Counted from the first letter of the stretch, positions 17,448 to 25,951 are shown. The stretch: DNA of 38,130 nt from Planctomicrobium piriforme (GCA_945869735.1 CAMBPQ010000027.1:1-38130); one strand, 5' to 3'. Made by a program: numbers and translations. The notes: generated by a model not told the origin, from the sequence alone.

Positions 17448-17945
17448 ATGTCGATGTTTATTGGCGAGGCTTTGAGCGGCGAAGGCAATGAGATTGCCCA
17501 TATTGATCTTCTGATCGGCAGCAAGGACGGTCCGGTCGGCGTGGCGTTTGCCAATGCGCTGGCCCGACAGAGCGAGGGCCACTCAAACCTCCTCGCCGTG
17601 CTCACGCCGAACCTCGCCATCAAGCCGGCGACGGTGATGATCACGAAGGTCACGATCAAGGGTGCGAAGCAGGCCGTGCAGATGTTCGGCCCGGCGCAGG
17701 CCGCCGTCGCCAAGGCTGTCGCCGACAGCGTGGCCTCGGGCGTGATCCCGAAGAGCGATGCCGAGAACCTCGTCATCGTGTGCGGCGTGTTTATCCATTG
17801 GCTCGCCGCGGACGACAAGAAGATCTACGAATACAACTACAAGGCCACTGTGGACGCGATCTCCAATGCCATGAAGGGCAAACCGACCGTCGATGAGATG
17901 CTCGCCGGCAAGGACGCAGCCGCGCATCCGTTCCGCGGGTTCTAG
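17448..17945 (+). CDS. fae: Formaldehyde-activating enzyme
   Basis: 165 aa, close to the about 170 aa of Methylobacterium Fae. It condenses formaldehyde with H4MPT to methylene-H4MPT, the entry step of H4MPT-linked formaldehyde oxidation and detoxification, in the cytoplasm. The catalytic histidine is His18 in EIAHIDLLIG (His17 without the initiator Met), and the core KPATVMITKVTIKG and GPAQAAVAKAVADSV regions match the family. The ATG at 17448 has GGAGAA 7 nt upstream; the open frame before it is the shadow of the divergent gene. A strong terminator follows, then the dehydrogenase for the next step. Confidence 0.97.
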   Translation: MSMFIGEALSGEGNEIAHIDLLIGSKDGPVGVAFANALARQSEGHSNLLAVLTPNLAIKPATVMITKVTIKGAKQAVQMFGPAQAAVAKAVADSVASGVIPKSDAENLVIVCGVFIHWLAADDKKIYEYNYKATVDAISNAMKGKPTVDEMLAGKDAAAHPFRGF

Positions 17946-18023
17946 GTTCCAGGCCGGCGGAGCCTCCAGGGCTCGCGTCGGCGTGGGTCGCCGGGGGAAC
18001 CCACGGGTTTCCCCGGCTGCCTC

Positions 18024-18053
18024 ACGCCCGCCTCTCTCGGCGGGCGTTTTTTT
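18024..18053 (+). terminator. Intrinsic terminator after fae
   Basis: ACGCCCGCC (18024-18032), a 6 nt loop, GGCGGGCGT (18039-18047) and then T bases to 18053 make a classic rho-independent terminator. It ends only 28 bp before the start of the downstream dehydrogenase gene. A second, weaker hairpin (ccgggg...ccccgg, 17991-18016) precedes it. Confidence 0.85.
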
Positions 18054-18081
18054 GCGCTAGTGGCCCCGAGTGACACGACCC

Positions 18082-19002
18082 ATGCCGAAAAATATCCTCA
18101 TCCAACTCGACTGCGATCCGCAGCCGAGCACCTTCGACGCGGTGGTCGCCGTCGACGCGGGAGCCGACGTGCTTCTGAGGCATGGTGGCGTGACCGTCGA
18201 CAACGTCGTGTCGCTCGTGCATGGCGGCATGTTCACCCGTGGCGGCGCTGAGCTGGCATCGACGGCGATCTTCATCGGTGGTTCCGACGTCACGGTCGCC
18301 GAGGCGGTGGCTGAGCGGGTGCGGTCGACATTTTTCGGGCCGGTGCGGCTCGGGGTGCTCGTCGACCCATCAGGCGCCAACACCACGGCAAGCGCCGCGG
18401 TTGTTGCCGCAGGTCGTCACGTCGCGCTGGTGCCGGGCACCGCCGCGGTGTGCCGGGCGGTCGTGCTCGGTGGCACCGGGCCCGTCGGCCAGCGGGTGGC
18501 GCGGCTGCTCGCCCTCAAGGGTACCCACGTGACGGTGGTCTCACGGTCCCGGGCGAAGGCCGAACAGGTGGTGCGGCGAATCATCGATCGCATGCCAGCG
18601 CACCAGTCGCGGCTGGAGGCGGTTGAGCACCACGGGGGATGCCTCGCCGGCTCCGCGATCGCCAGGGTGATCTCCGACGCCGACGTGATCGTCGCCGCCG
18701 GCGCCGCCGGGACGACGCTCCTCGATGCGGCCGGCCGTGCAGCGGCTGCGTCGGCTCGCGTCCTCATCGACCTCAATGCGGTACCCCCGGTTGGTATCGA
18801 GGGCATCGCCGCCGGCGACAAGGCCCGTGTGGAGGGGGCGGCAGTCGTCTACGGGGCACTCGGCGTGGGAGGCACCAAGATGAAGATCCACAAGGCGGCC
18901 ATCGGCCGCATCTTCGCGGCGAACGATGCGTTTCTCGACGCCGAGGAGCTGCTCGCGATCGGTGAGGAGTTGGAAATGGGACGGGAGAGCCCGGTTCGTT
19001 GA
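18082..19002 (+). CDS. mtdB: NAD(P)-dependent methylene-H4MPT dehydrogenase
   Basis: 306 aa. It oxidises methylene-H4MPT to methenyl-H4MPT with NAD(P)+, the step between Fae and Mch. Family features are FDAVVAVDAGAD near residue 20, TAIFIGGSDV near 65, the Rossmann loop VVLGGTGPVGQ at about 127-137, and the late motif GALGVGGTKMKIHKAAIGR. By sequence it could be MtdB or the related NADP-specific MtdC; the symbol is given for the family. ATG 18082 was preferred; GTG 18070 adds four residues. No strong Shine-Dalgarno is seen. The 28 bp after the fae terminator leave little room for a promoter, so expression may depend on read-through. Confidence 0.9.
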   Translation: MPKNILIQLDCDPQPSTFDAVVAVDAGADVLLRHGGVTVDNVVSLVHGGMFTRGGAELASTAIFIGGSDVTVAEAVAERVRSTFFGPVRLGVLVDPSGANTTASAAVVAAGRHVALVPGTAAVCRAVVLGGTGPVGQRVARLLALKGTHVTVVSRSRAKAEQVVRRIIDRMPAHQSRLEAVEHHGGCLAGSAIARVISDADVIVAAGAAGTTLLDAAGRAAAASARVLIDLNAVPPVGIEGIAAGDKARVEGAAVVYGALGVGGTKMKIHKAAIGRIFAANDAFLDAEELLAIGEELEMGRESPVR

Positions 19003-19039
19003 GTTGGAGCGGTCGCCATTCGTGGGCGAGGGTCAGGCG

Positions 19040-19648
19040 TCAGCGATTGCGACGCGGTGTTCCCAGAACCATGACGACGATCATCAGAATTGCAGCACCA
19101 ACCAGCAGGAGAAGGACGTTGCGGCGGCCCCTCCGGATGCGGCGGTCCTCGTCGGTGAGCCTACGGAGTTCGATCGTGTTGGCGCCATGGCCCACCGTTT
19201 TCACCGGCTGCTGAAACTGGAGTTCAACGGTCGGCATCGTCGCCGTTTCCGCGGGCTGGAGGGCCGTCGTCGCGAGCGTCGCGAGGGGCTCATCGGCCGG
19301 CGGCGATGCAGCTGGAGCGTCGGCAGCCGGCGGGGCTTTGATCACAGGTGGATCGATCGCTCCTGCCTGAGGTGCCGGTTGGGGATCGGCCTGCGGCGGC
19401 CTCTGGGGTTCGGCCTGCGGCACCGTGGCCGGTTTGACCGCAACTGGCCGCGGTGCGGGTAGGGCTCCGGGTGGTGCCGGCGGGGCGAGCTGCGGCGCCG
19501 GCACTCTAAACGTGCCGGCGCACAGCGGGCAGCAGGCGGGTTGCCCGGCCATGCCAGCGGAGGCCGCCATGTGTCCGAAGCATGTTGGGCATGCGATCAC
19601 GAACAGGCCGCCGGGAGCGGGCCTGCTGGCAGCGTAGATGTCTTTCAC
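19040..19648 (-). CDS. Zinc-ribbon, tail-anchored membrane protein
   Basis: 202 aa. An N-terminal zinc ribbon has Cys20, Cys23, Cys40 and Cys43 (ACPTCFGHM...CCPLC). A long Pro/Ala/Gln-rich linker follows, then one C-terminal membrane segment (VLLLLVGAAILMIVVMVLG) with a short basic end, so the ribbon would face the cytoplasm. The start is GTG 19648, which overlaps the SDR stop codon as GTGA, so translation is coupled; the longer open frame upstream is a shadow of the SDR gene. It converges on mtdB. No function is known. Confidence 0.7.
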   Translation of the reverse strand: MKDIYAASRPAPGGLFVIACPTCFGHMAASAGMAGQPACCPLCAGTFRVPAPQLAPPAPPGALPAPRPVAVKPATVPQAEPQRPPQADPQPAPQAGAIDPPVIKAPPAADAPAASPPADEPLATLATTALQPAETATMPTVELQFQQPVKTVGHGANTIELRRLTDEDRRIRRGRRNVLLLLVGAAILMIVVMVLGTPRRNR

Positions 19649-20469
19649 GGCTTCTTTCTCGCGGGGTCGGCGTCCACCGTAGTCCTCAAGTGTCGGCCGG
19701 CGAGGAGGTCGATCAAGCCGGGCAGGAAGCGAGCCGCGATCGCGAAGCCCCTGGCCTGCCAGCCCGGGGTGATCTCGCGTCGCCTCCGCTCCATTCCGTC
19801 GGCGATCGCCGCGGCCGCACGTTCCGCTGGCATCCGTCGGCCCCGCGACCAGGGCGGACGCTGGCCGACAACAAGCGCGTCCCAAAACTCCGAGGCCGTC
19901 GGCCCGAGGTTGACCAGCAGCACGTCGATGCCGTCGGCTGCGAGTTCCATCCGCAGCGTCCCGGCCAGGGATCGCAGTGCCGCCTTCGCCGCGCAGTATT
20001 CGCCGTGCAGCGGCAGCGGATGAAGGGCGAGGATCGATCCTACGAATACGACGATGGGATCATCACTCGCGGCGAGATCAGGCAGGCTTTGACGCACGAG
20101 TTCGGCGGGGGCCACGAGGTCAAGGTCGATGATTCGCGCGAAGGTGTCCGCCGTCAGGTCACGAAACCGGCCGATCGCGCCGCCGCCGGCGGCGGCCACG
20201 ACCGCATCGAGTCCCCCGAGACGGTCCGTGGCGGCCGCCACGAGCTGGACCCGGAAGGCGGGGTCGCAGATGTCGCCGGCCTCGTGGATGATGCGGCCGC
20301 CCCCGGTCGGGGCTGCGGCGAGCTGTTCCAGCCGCTCCGTGCGGCGGGCCGTTGCGAGCACATGGGCGCCGCGGCGAGCCAGTTCCAACGCCGTCGCCCG
20401 GCCGACGCCCGACGACGCGCCCGTCACGATCACCCGTTGGCCGGCGAGCCGCCGGCGGCTGATTCTCAT
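19645..20469 (-). CDS. Short-chain dehydrogenase/reductase
   Basis: 274 aa, classical SDR length. The cofactor loop TGASSGVG is at 16-23, an NAG-like AAAGGG motif is in the middle, and the catalytic Ser-Tyr-Lys set reads SILALHPLPLHGEYCAAK. It should reduce or oxidise a carbonyl/alcohol with NAD(P)(H); the substrate cannot be told. The C-terminal part (ERRRREITPGWQARGFAIAA) resembles SDRs that act on lipid-like substrates, a weak hint only. ATG 20469 was chosen by fold onset; it lies 4 bp after the hflX stop. It overlaps the next gene by 4 bp. Confidence 0.88.
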   Translation of the reverse strand: MRISRRRLAGQRVIVTGASSGVGRATALELARRGAHVLATARRTERLEQLAAAPTGGGRIIHEAGDICDPAFRVQLVAAATDRLGGLDAVVAAAGGGAIGRFRDLTADTFARIIDLDLVAPAELVRQSLPDLAASDDPIVVFVGSILALHPLPLHGEYCAAKAALRSLAGTLRMELAADGIDVLLVNLGPTASEFWDALVVGQRPPWSRGRRMPAERAAAAIADGMERRRREITPGWQARGFAIAARFLPGLIDLLAGRHLRTTVDADPARKKP

Positions 20470-20473
20470 GGCG

Positions 20474-21835
20474 TCACTGCGGTGCGGCTGCGCCCGCCGG
20501 ATGGTCGTGTGGGTCGTGTGGGTCGTGGCCGGCGCTGAGCTCGCCTTCGCCAGCCGGGTGGACATGCGGATGTACGACCGCTTCGTTGCTGCCGATCCTG
20601 CCGAGGAGCGCTGCTGGAATGCGGCAGTGCACGACGACGCGATCGTTCGTGAACCGTCGTGAGAGCACTTCCCCATGCCTCCCGAGCCAGGCGAGCAGGC
20701 GGCCGTTGCCGGGGTCCGTCTCGATGTCGACGTCGCGGAACCCGCGGCCCAGGCAATCGCTCGTGGCTTGCGCGAGCGCTGCCAGACCCTCACCCGATCG
20801 CGCGGAGATGGCGATCGCGTGTGGATACCTCGCCAACAGGCGGTCCCGAGCGACCCGGTCGGGAAGCACGTCGATCTTGTTGAGCACCAGGATCGCATCC
20901 TTCTCCTCGACGCCCAGTTCCTCGAGCACGCCACGGACCGCGGCGACCTGCGCGTCGACGAGCGGGCTCGACGCGTCGGCCACGTGCAGCAGCAGGTCGG
21001 CCTGTCGCGTCTCCTCGAGCGTCGCCTTGAAGCTTGCGATCAGCCGATGGGGAAGGTCGCGGATGAAGCCGACTGTGTCGCTGAGGAGCACCGGCCCCCA
21101 GCCCGGCAGCCGCCACCGCCGCGTCCGTGTGTCGAGCGTGGCGAAGAGCTTGTTCTCGGCCAGTTCGTCGGCGCCGGTGAGCGTGTTGAGGAGCGTGCTC
21201 TTGCCCGCGTTGGTGTAGCCGACGAGCGAGACCGTCATGCGGTCGTGGCGGGCGGCCACCTCCCGTTCGCGACGGCCATGGATCTCGGCGAGTTCTGCCT
21301 TCAGATCGTGGATTCGTTTTTCGACGAGCCGGCGGTCGACTTCCAGCTGTTTCTCACCCGGGCCGCGCATCCCGATGCCCATTTTGAGACGGGATAGATG
21401 CGTCCACATCTGCTTGAGCCGCGGGAGGGAGTATTCGAGTTGGGCGAGTTCGACCGCGAGCCGGGCTTCGTAGGTACGGGCCCGGGCCGCGAAGATGTCG
21501 AGGATCACTTCCGAACGGTCGACGACCTTGACCTCCAGCTCACGCTCGAGATTCCGGGTCTGGGCCGGCGATAGGTCGTTGTCGAAGATCACGACGTCGG
21601 CGTCGTGCCGTGCCAAGAGGGCCGCGAGTTCTGCGACCTTGCCCTTGCCGAGATAGGTCGTCTGGTCGGGTCGCTCCCGCCGCTGCGTGAGCTCGGCCAT
21701 CACCTTCGTGCCCGCGGTCGCCGCGAGGCCGGCGAGCTCGTCGAGTGGATGCTCGGGATCGACCGGTGGCTCGAGAAACACGCCCACCAGCACCGCCCGC
21801 TCACTCTGCCCACCCGTCCGGCTCCGTTCCTTCAT
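20474..21835 (-). CDS. hflX: Ribosome-associated GTPase HflX
   Basis: 453 aa. HflX binds the 50S subunit and rescues or splits stalled ribosomes under stress. The N-terminal HflX domain (LDELAGLAATAGTKVMAELTQ) and the subdomain with GPGEKQLEVDRR precede the G domain: G1 GYTNAGKST at about 206-214, G3 DTVGFIRDLPH, G4 NKID. The protein ends in an unusual His/Asp/Pro-rich tail (VVHPHVHPAG, then HDPHDPHDHPAG) that may bind metal. ATG 21835 overlaps the rsgA stop by 4 bp (ATGA), so the two ribosome GTPases are coupled. Confidence 0.95.
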   Translation of the reverse strand: MKERSRTGGQSERAVLVGVFLEPPVDPEHPLDELAGLAATAGTKVMAELTQRRERPDQTTYLGKGKVAELAALLARHDADVVIFDNDLSPAQTRNLERELEVKVVDRSEVILDIFAARARTYEARLAVELAQLEYSLPRLKQMWTHLSRLKMGIGMRGPGEKQLEVDRRLVEKRIHDLKAELAEIHGRREREVAARHDRMTVSLVGYTNAGKSTLLNTLTGADELAENKLFATLDTRTRRWRLPGWGPVLLSDTVGFIRDLPHRLIASFKATLEETRQADLLLHVADASSPLVDAQVAAVRGVLEELGVEEKDAILVLNKIDVLPDRVARDRLLARYPHAIAISARSGEGLAALAQATSDCLGRGFRDVDIETDPGNGRLLAWLGRHGEVLSRRFTNDRVVVHCRIPAALLGRIGSNEAVVHPHVHPAGEGELSAGHDPHDPHDHPAGAAAPQ

Positions 21836-22962
21836 TCGTCCTCCTCGCGTGGTTCATTCCCGCCCGCCAACTGCCGGCAGCTCTCCCATCGCCGGGTGTC
21901 GAGCAGGCCGTCGGCGACCGCGTCTTTGACGGCGCAGCCCGCCTCGTGGTCGTGCGTGCAATCGGGAAAGCGGCAGAGGTTGGCGATCGGCCGCAGGTCG
22001 CGGAATGCGCTGGGCACCTCGGCCGGCACCAGTTGCCATGGCTGAAACTGGCGCACGCCCGGCGTGTCGACGAAGTAGCCACCGAAGCGATGCGGCAGGA
22101 GCCGCGCCGTCGTCGTGGTGTGGCGGCCTTTTTCATTGTCGCGACTGACCTCCGCGACGTGAAGTCGCAGGCCGGGGTCGAGCGCGTTGATGAGAGACGA
22201 TTTGCCGACGCCGCTCTGCCCCACGACGGCCGTCACGCGGCCGGTCAGTTCGGCGGCAAGACGGCCGATTCCCATGCCGGTGGCCGCCGAGCAGAGGATC
22301 ACCGGATAGCCCATCCGGGCGAAAACACCTGCCAGCGGCACCAGCGCCGCGGCGCCGGTGAGATCGACTTTATTGATGCACACGAGCGGACGGATTCCTG
22401 ATGCCTCGGCCGCGACGATGAGCCGGTCGACGAGCCCAGGCTTGAGTCCCGGCTGCGCCGCGCTGCCCACGATCATCACCTGGTCGACGTTGGCCACGAT
22501 CACGTGGCGGCGGCCACGGCTGTCGCGCGAGAGCGAACTCCGCCGGGGTTCGATCGATTGAATCGCTCCTTCGTCGCCCACGCGGACCCAGTCACCCGCC
22601 GCGAGCGGATGCCGCTGGTCGGTGGCCACGGTCCGGAGGATGCGCCGCATCGTGCAGCGAAACTCCTGGCCATCGGCGGCCCTTACGACACTTTCCAGCC
22701 CGTGTACGTGGAGCACCTGCCCGCGCCACGCCGTGCCGGCGGCCGGCTCGACGGACATACCATCGGTCCCCGCTTCGGCCAGACCGTGGGCCATCACGGT
22801 GCGTTTGCGGGTGAGGTCGCCTTTGCCGGAGATGCGTTCCGACGAGGCGTGATCGACCGCGGTGTCGGGGTCGCCGCCGACGGAACGCGTGAGATCCCCA
22901 GTGCGTCGGCGCGTCGAGCGGTTCTTGCGGAACTCGACGCGGAGCTTGTGGGGTTTTGTCAT
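21832..22962 (-). CDS. rsgA: Ribosome biogenesis GTPase RsgA
   Basis: 376 aa. RsgA (YjeQ) acts late in 30S maturation. It shows the circularly permuted G domain: G4 NKVD comes before G1 GQSGVGKSS (about 248), then G3 DTPGVRQF. An N-terminal OB-fold is present, and a C-terminal zinc knuckle reads LCRFPDCTHDHEAGC. The start at 22962 was chosen because MTKPHKLRVEFRKNR matches the basic N-terminus of the family; six more residues are possible upstream. It starts 14 bp after the FHA gene and overlaps hflX. Confidence 0.93.
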   Translation of the reverse strand: MTKPHKLRVEFRKNRSTRRRTGDLTRSVGGDPDTAVDHASSERISGKGDLTRKRTVMAHGLAEAGTDGMSVEPAAGTAWRGQVLHVHGLESVVRAADGQEFRCTMRRILRTVATDQRHPLAAGDWVRVGDEGAIQSIEPRRSSLSRDSRGRRHVIVANVDQVMIVGSAAQPGLKPGLVDRLIVAAEASGIRPLVCINKVDLTGAAALVPLAGVFARMGYPVILCSAATGMGIGRLAAELTGRVTAVVGQSGVGKSSLINALDPGLRLHVAEVSRDNEKGRHTTTTARLLPHRFGGYFVDTPGVRQFQPWQLVPAEVPSAFRDLRPIANLCRFPDCTHDHEAGCAVKDAVADGLLDTRRWESCRQLAGGNEPREEDE

Positions 22963-22976
22963 GCAGTGGGCAGGTG

Positions 22977-23405
22977 TCAAATCGAATGGCGGCCCGAACG
23001 CGGCGGCGGAGCCGCCCCGTCCGCCGGGCCGTGTTCGAGCCCGGCCGAGTTGAGCAGCGAGCGGCCGAAGATGTTGTCCGCCAACGACTTTTGTCCAATG
23101 ACTTCGGTGGCGCCCAGCCTAGCGGGCTCGTAGGCGATCTCGAATGTGTGCTTGGCGACGGTGAGTTTGTCACCCGGCTGGAGCCGCTGTTCGGTGACCC
23201 GCGTGCCGTTGACCTTCGTGCCGTTACTGCTCCGCAAGTCGGTCACGGTCCAGTAGCCGTCGGTCAGCGTCATTTCACAGTGGATGCCGGAGACGTTGGG
23301 AAACCGCAGGACGATGTCGGCACTCTCCCGACGGCCAATCTTGAGCGCCGGTTTCAGCAGGGGAATGGGGTCGCCGCCACCGAGCGGAAGAAGTTCACCG
23401 TACAT
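22977..23405 (-). CDS. FHA-domain protein
   Basis: 142 aa, essentially one forkhead-associated domain that binds phosphothreonine peptides. Conserved positions are visible: LKIGRRESADIVL (Gly-Arg), VSGIHCEM (Ser-x-x-His) and RSSNGTKVNGTRV (Asn-Gly). A short C-terminal extension follows. No transmembrane or kinase domain is present. Serine/threonine kinases are plentiful in this phylum, so a kinase partner elsewhere is likely. It is first in the minus-strand run FHA-rsgA-hflX-SDR-zinc ribbon. Confidence 0.9.
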   Translation of the reverse strand: MYGELLPLGGGDPIPLLKPALKIGRRESADIVLRFPNVSGIHCEMTLTDGYWTVTDLRSSNGTKVNGTRVTEQRLQPGDKLTVAKHTFEIAYEPARLGATEVIGQKSLADNIFGRSLLNSAGLEHGPADGAAPPPRSGRHSI

Positions 23406-23502
23406 CAGCAGCCCCCCTGGAGGACTTCATTAACAAAGAATGAAAGATTCCCAGAAAAGAGCGTACGGCAGGTTTTTTTGGCGGTCAAGACGACGGTTGG
23501 AG

Positions 23503-23508
23503 TACAAT
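23503..23508 (+). promoter_or_regulatory. Possible -10 element for rnpB
   Basis: TACAAT lies 14 nt before the P1 helix of RNase P RNA. The best -35 candidate (TTGGCG, 23478-23483) is 19 nt upstream, so it is weak. A T7 run lies just before it. Confidence 0.4.
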
Positions 23509-23522
23509 CCTTGGCGAAGCGA

Positions 23523-23963
23523 CTGGAGTGGATCGGGTGATCGCCGGCCACGGCCTGCCCTGCGGTTTCGGCCGCAGCGGTTGGCTATGGCGGGAGGAAA
23601 GTCCGGGCTCCACGGGGCACGATGGTGGGTAACGCCCACCGGCCGCAAGGTCAGGGACAGTGCCACAGAAAGCAAACCGCCGGCGGAGCCCGTCTCCGCA
23701 GGTAAGGGTGAAACGGTGAGGTAAGAGCTCACCAGCAGGCCGGGTGACCGGTCTGGCTCGGCAAACCCCATCGGGAGCAAGGCCAAGCAGGAAGAAGTTC
23801 GTTGCCGCTCCTTCGGGCGCGGCCGCGGCGCGAGGCGGCCCGTCTCGCACCCGCTTCCGGGTCGGCTGCTGGAGGCCCCGAGCAATCGGGGTCGTAGAGA
23901 AATGGTCGCCGGCCGTCGCGATTTCGCGGCGGCGACAGAACCCGGCTTACAGGTCCGCTCCAG
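23523..23963 (+). ncRNA. rnpB: RNase P RNA, class A
   Basis: This is the catalytic RNA that trims tRNA 5' ends, with RnpA (31941-32375). Universal core segments are seen in order: GAGGAAAGTCCGGGCTCC (23594-23611), ACAGAAA...AACCGCC, GGTAAGGGTGAAACGGTG with AAGAGCTCACCAG, AGGCCAAGCAG, TAGAGAAATGGTCG, and ACAGAACCCGGCTTA at the 3' end. A 12 bp P1 helix pairs CTGGAGTGGATC (23523-23534) with GGTCCGCTCCAG (23952-23963), which sets both ends. Its 3' end overlaps the stop of the convergent gene by 17 nt. Confidence 0.96.
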
Positions 23964-24429
23964 TTCGCTTTATCTTCGCCTCACCGGCGGCCGCCAGACC
24001 GGCGGCGTCGCGGCGGGCCTCGAGATCCCGCCCCTCCTGCTCATCAAGGAGTTTCACGAGTTTGGAGATGCACAGGGTGTTGACGCTCACCCGCATCTGT
24101 CCCGCCTCGCTTTTGAGCGTTTCATGGAGCGAACGGGGCATTCGCACGGTCACGACCCGCTGCGTCTCCCGCTGGGACTGACTGTCCTGCTGTCGGGCCC
24201 GCAGGCCGTCGAGCATCTCCCGGATCCGGGCGTACTGGGGGGAACACTCAAACCGCATCAGGGCGTCGGGGTCGGAAAATGTCCGCCGCACGATCCCTTC
24301 GACCCCCAGCACCTCGCGGAAGAAGACTACCCACTCCGGCTCCATGGCATGGAGCCGCTCGGCCACCTGCAGCACTGCGGTGGCGGCGTGGGCGTCGGCC
24401 TGGGGCGGGCGGGGGGTCTTGGTCGGCAT
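23947..24429 (-). CDS. Ribbon-helix-helix protein (HicB-antitoxin-like)
   Basis: 160 aa. The region near 95-140 (VVTVRMPRSLHETLKSEAG, then SVNTLCISKLVKLL) is a ribbon-helix-helix DNA-binding motif of the Arc/CopG/HicB type. The N-terminal half (EPEWVVFFREVLGVEGIVRR) is predicted helical and not recognised. No toxin gene is next to it, so it may be a free-standing regulator and not part of a toxin-antitoxin pair. The end overlaps the 3' end of rnpB in antisense. Confidence 0.65.
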   Translation of the reverse strand: MPTKTPRPPQADAHAATAVLQVAERLHAMEPEWVVFFREVLGVEGIVRRTFSDPDALMRFECSPQYARIREMLDGLRARQQDSQSQRETQRVVTVRMPRSLHETLKSEAGQMRVSVNTLCISKLVKLLDEQEGRDLEARRDAAGLAAAGEAKIKRTGADL

Positions 24430-24767
24430 GGCGAAGGTTCCTTATCCGGCTGGTTCGTGGGCGGCGGCGGATGCCGGTCGCTCGTCGCGGCCCCGGACTC
24501 CCGGAGGCGTTTCTTGATCGCAACGAGGAACTCTTAGAGGGCGGTCAAGCGATAGCAGGAAGTGCTTTCATAGCAACGACTTGCATCCATCCGGAGGGGC
24601 GTGTCTTCTTTTTGAGCACGCCTGCCAGGACCGGGGGCAGTAGGGGCACTGCCTGGTTTCGAGGCAGTGGGTTCGGGTCGCATTTCCCAAATGTCCGGTT
24701 TGTGCGGGCCGTAAAAAGGTCCATCGGCGGTCACTTTGTGGGCCTGGATTGGTTCACCGGCGCTGCG
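24430..24767. other. Gene-free stretch upstream of repeat B2
   Basis: No credible coding region or RNA is seen. A hairpin cactgcctggtttcgaggcagtg (24648-24670) is present. The base composition is more mixed than in the neighbouring genes, which fits decayed sequence. Confidence 0.4.
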
Positions 24768-24970
24768 CCTCCCGTCAGGAAGCCCCAAGCGCGAGCGCGG
24801 GGTATCCGGGTGGCACTGAGACGGTGCCGGAATGGTTCGCCGGGTGTGACATGCTCGGCGCCGGGGATTTTGCTACAGGATGCCCGGCTAGCCGACTGAG
24901 TGTTGCTCGCGAGTCGCAAAGATTCCCGGCTTCTGTGCGTGCCACCCCCGGCTCCTCACGATCGGGAGCA
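24768..24970 (-). repeat. Dispersed repeat B, copy B2 (about 200 bp)
   Basis: On the minus strand this reads from gatcgtgaggagcc to ccccgcgctcgcgcttgggg and cctgacgggagg. It is a clear diverged copy of 37938-38130: both contain gattttgctacaggatgc-type and gagtcgcaaagattcc segments in the same order. It lies in the gene-free gap between the RHH gene and the C1 operon end. Confidence 0.75.
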
Positions 24971-25041
24971 CAACGGTCAATCGAGGAAAAGCCTCAGATG
25001 AGGGCGGCGTTGGAGCAAAGACTTTGCCCCCGATTCGCTGC

Positions 25042-25947
25042 TCAAGACCCGGTTCGGCCCGGCCGGCACGCGGCGATCAGCTCGATTTCCAAGGTGATTT
25101 CCGCCGCCACGTCAGTTCCCGCGACCGACTGGAGGCCCCGCCAGGCCGGCACCCCGTTGACCTCCACGACATAGACCCGCCCATCAGCCGTCGGCAGGAG
25201 GTCGATTCCGGCGATGGTCGCCCCGACGGCCGCTGTGGACCGAACCGCCAGGTCGATCCAGGCCGCCGGCGGCGTGAACGCTTCCGGATGCGCCCCGCGC
25301 GAGATGTTCGTCCGCCAATCACCACCGGCGGCCACCCGCTTCATGGAGAAGGTGCGATTCCCCACCACGAGAATCCGGACGTCCCAGCCGGGATGGTCGA
25401 CAAACTCCTGGAGGTAGGCGATGCCCCCCTCGGTCACCGGCAGAAGAGCAGCCGCTTCGGCGGCCGACCGCACCCGCGTGAGCCCCCGGCCGCGTGAGCC
25501 GAAGATCGGCTTGGCTACGCAGTCGCGGCCCAACTCATCCCAGGCTCGCGCTGCGGCGGCCGCATCCTGGACGACCGCCGTGCGTGGAATCGGCAGGCCC
25601 GCGTCGGCGAGGACCGCCAGCGAGAGATATTTGTCGATCGCGATTTCGAGGGCCCGAGGTGGGTTGATCACGGGAACGCCTCGGGCCGCCAGTTGGCCGA
25701 GCGCGTCCATCCGGAAGATCACGTCCTCCAGCCGGTTCGCTGCCGCCGGGGCGCCGGGCATTCCCCGGACGACGATCGCGTCGGCGCCGGCGAGGTCCTC
25801 GGGACCAAACGACGTGCCCGACGTGTCGACGCCGGCCGTCACCTCGGCCCAGCGGATGATCGCAACATGGTGGCCACGCTGGCGGAGCGCGTCTGCGAGC
25901 CGATCGACGTGCCAGCCACCGGGTTCACCGAGTATCGCGACCCGCAT
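25042..25947 (-). CDS. RimK-like ATP-grasp ligase of the H4MPT operon
   Basis: 301 aa. It opens with the RimK-type pre-grasp domain (MRVAILGEPGGWHVDRLADA). The ATP-binding lysines are in AIDKYLSLAVL and DCVAKPIFGSRGRGL, and the C-terminal metal site is IAGIDLLPTADGRVYVVEVNG. Relatives ligate glutamate to acceptors, for example in archaeal coenzyme tails, and an ATP-grasp gene of this class accompanies mch/fae in methylotroph islands. A role in modifying H4MPT or methylofuran is inferred. It is last in a four-gene operon, 4 bp after mch. Confidence 0.85.
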   Translation of the reverse strand: MRVAILGEPGGWHVDRLADALRQRGHHVAIIRWAEVTAGVDTSGTSFGPEDLAGADAIVVRGMPGAPAAANRLEDVIFRMDALGQLAARGVPVINPPRALEIAIDKYLSLAVLADAGLPIPRTAVVQDAAAAARAWDELGRDCVAKPIFGSRGRGLTRVRSAAEAAALLPVTEGGIAYLQEFVDHPGWDVRILVVGNRTFSMKRVAAGGDWRTNISRGAHPEAFTPPAAWIDLAVRSTAAVGATIAGIDLLPTADGRVYVVEVNGVPAWRGLQSVAGTDVAAEITLEIELIAACRPGRTGS

Positions 25948-25951
25948 GGCG

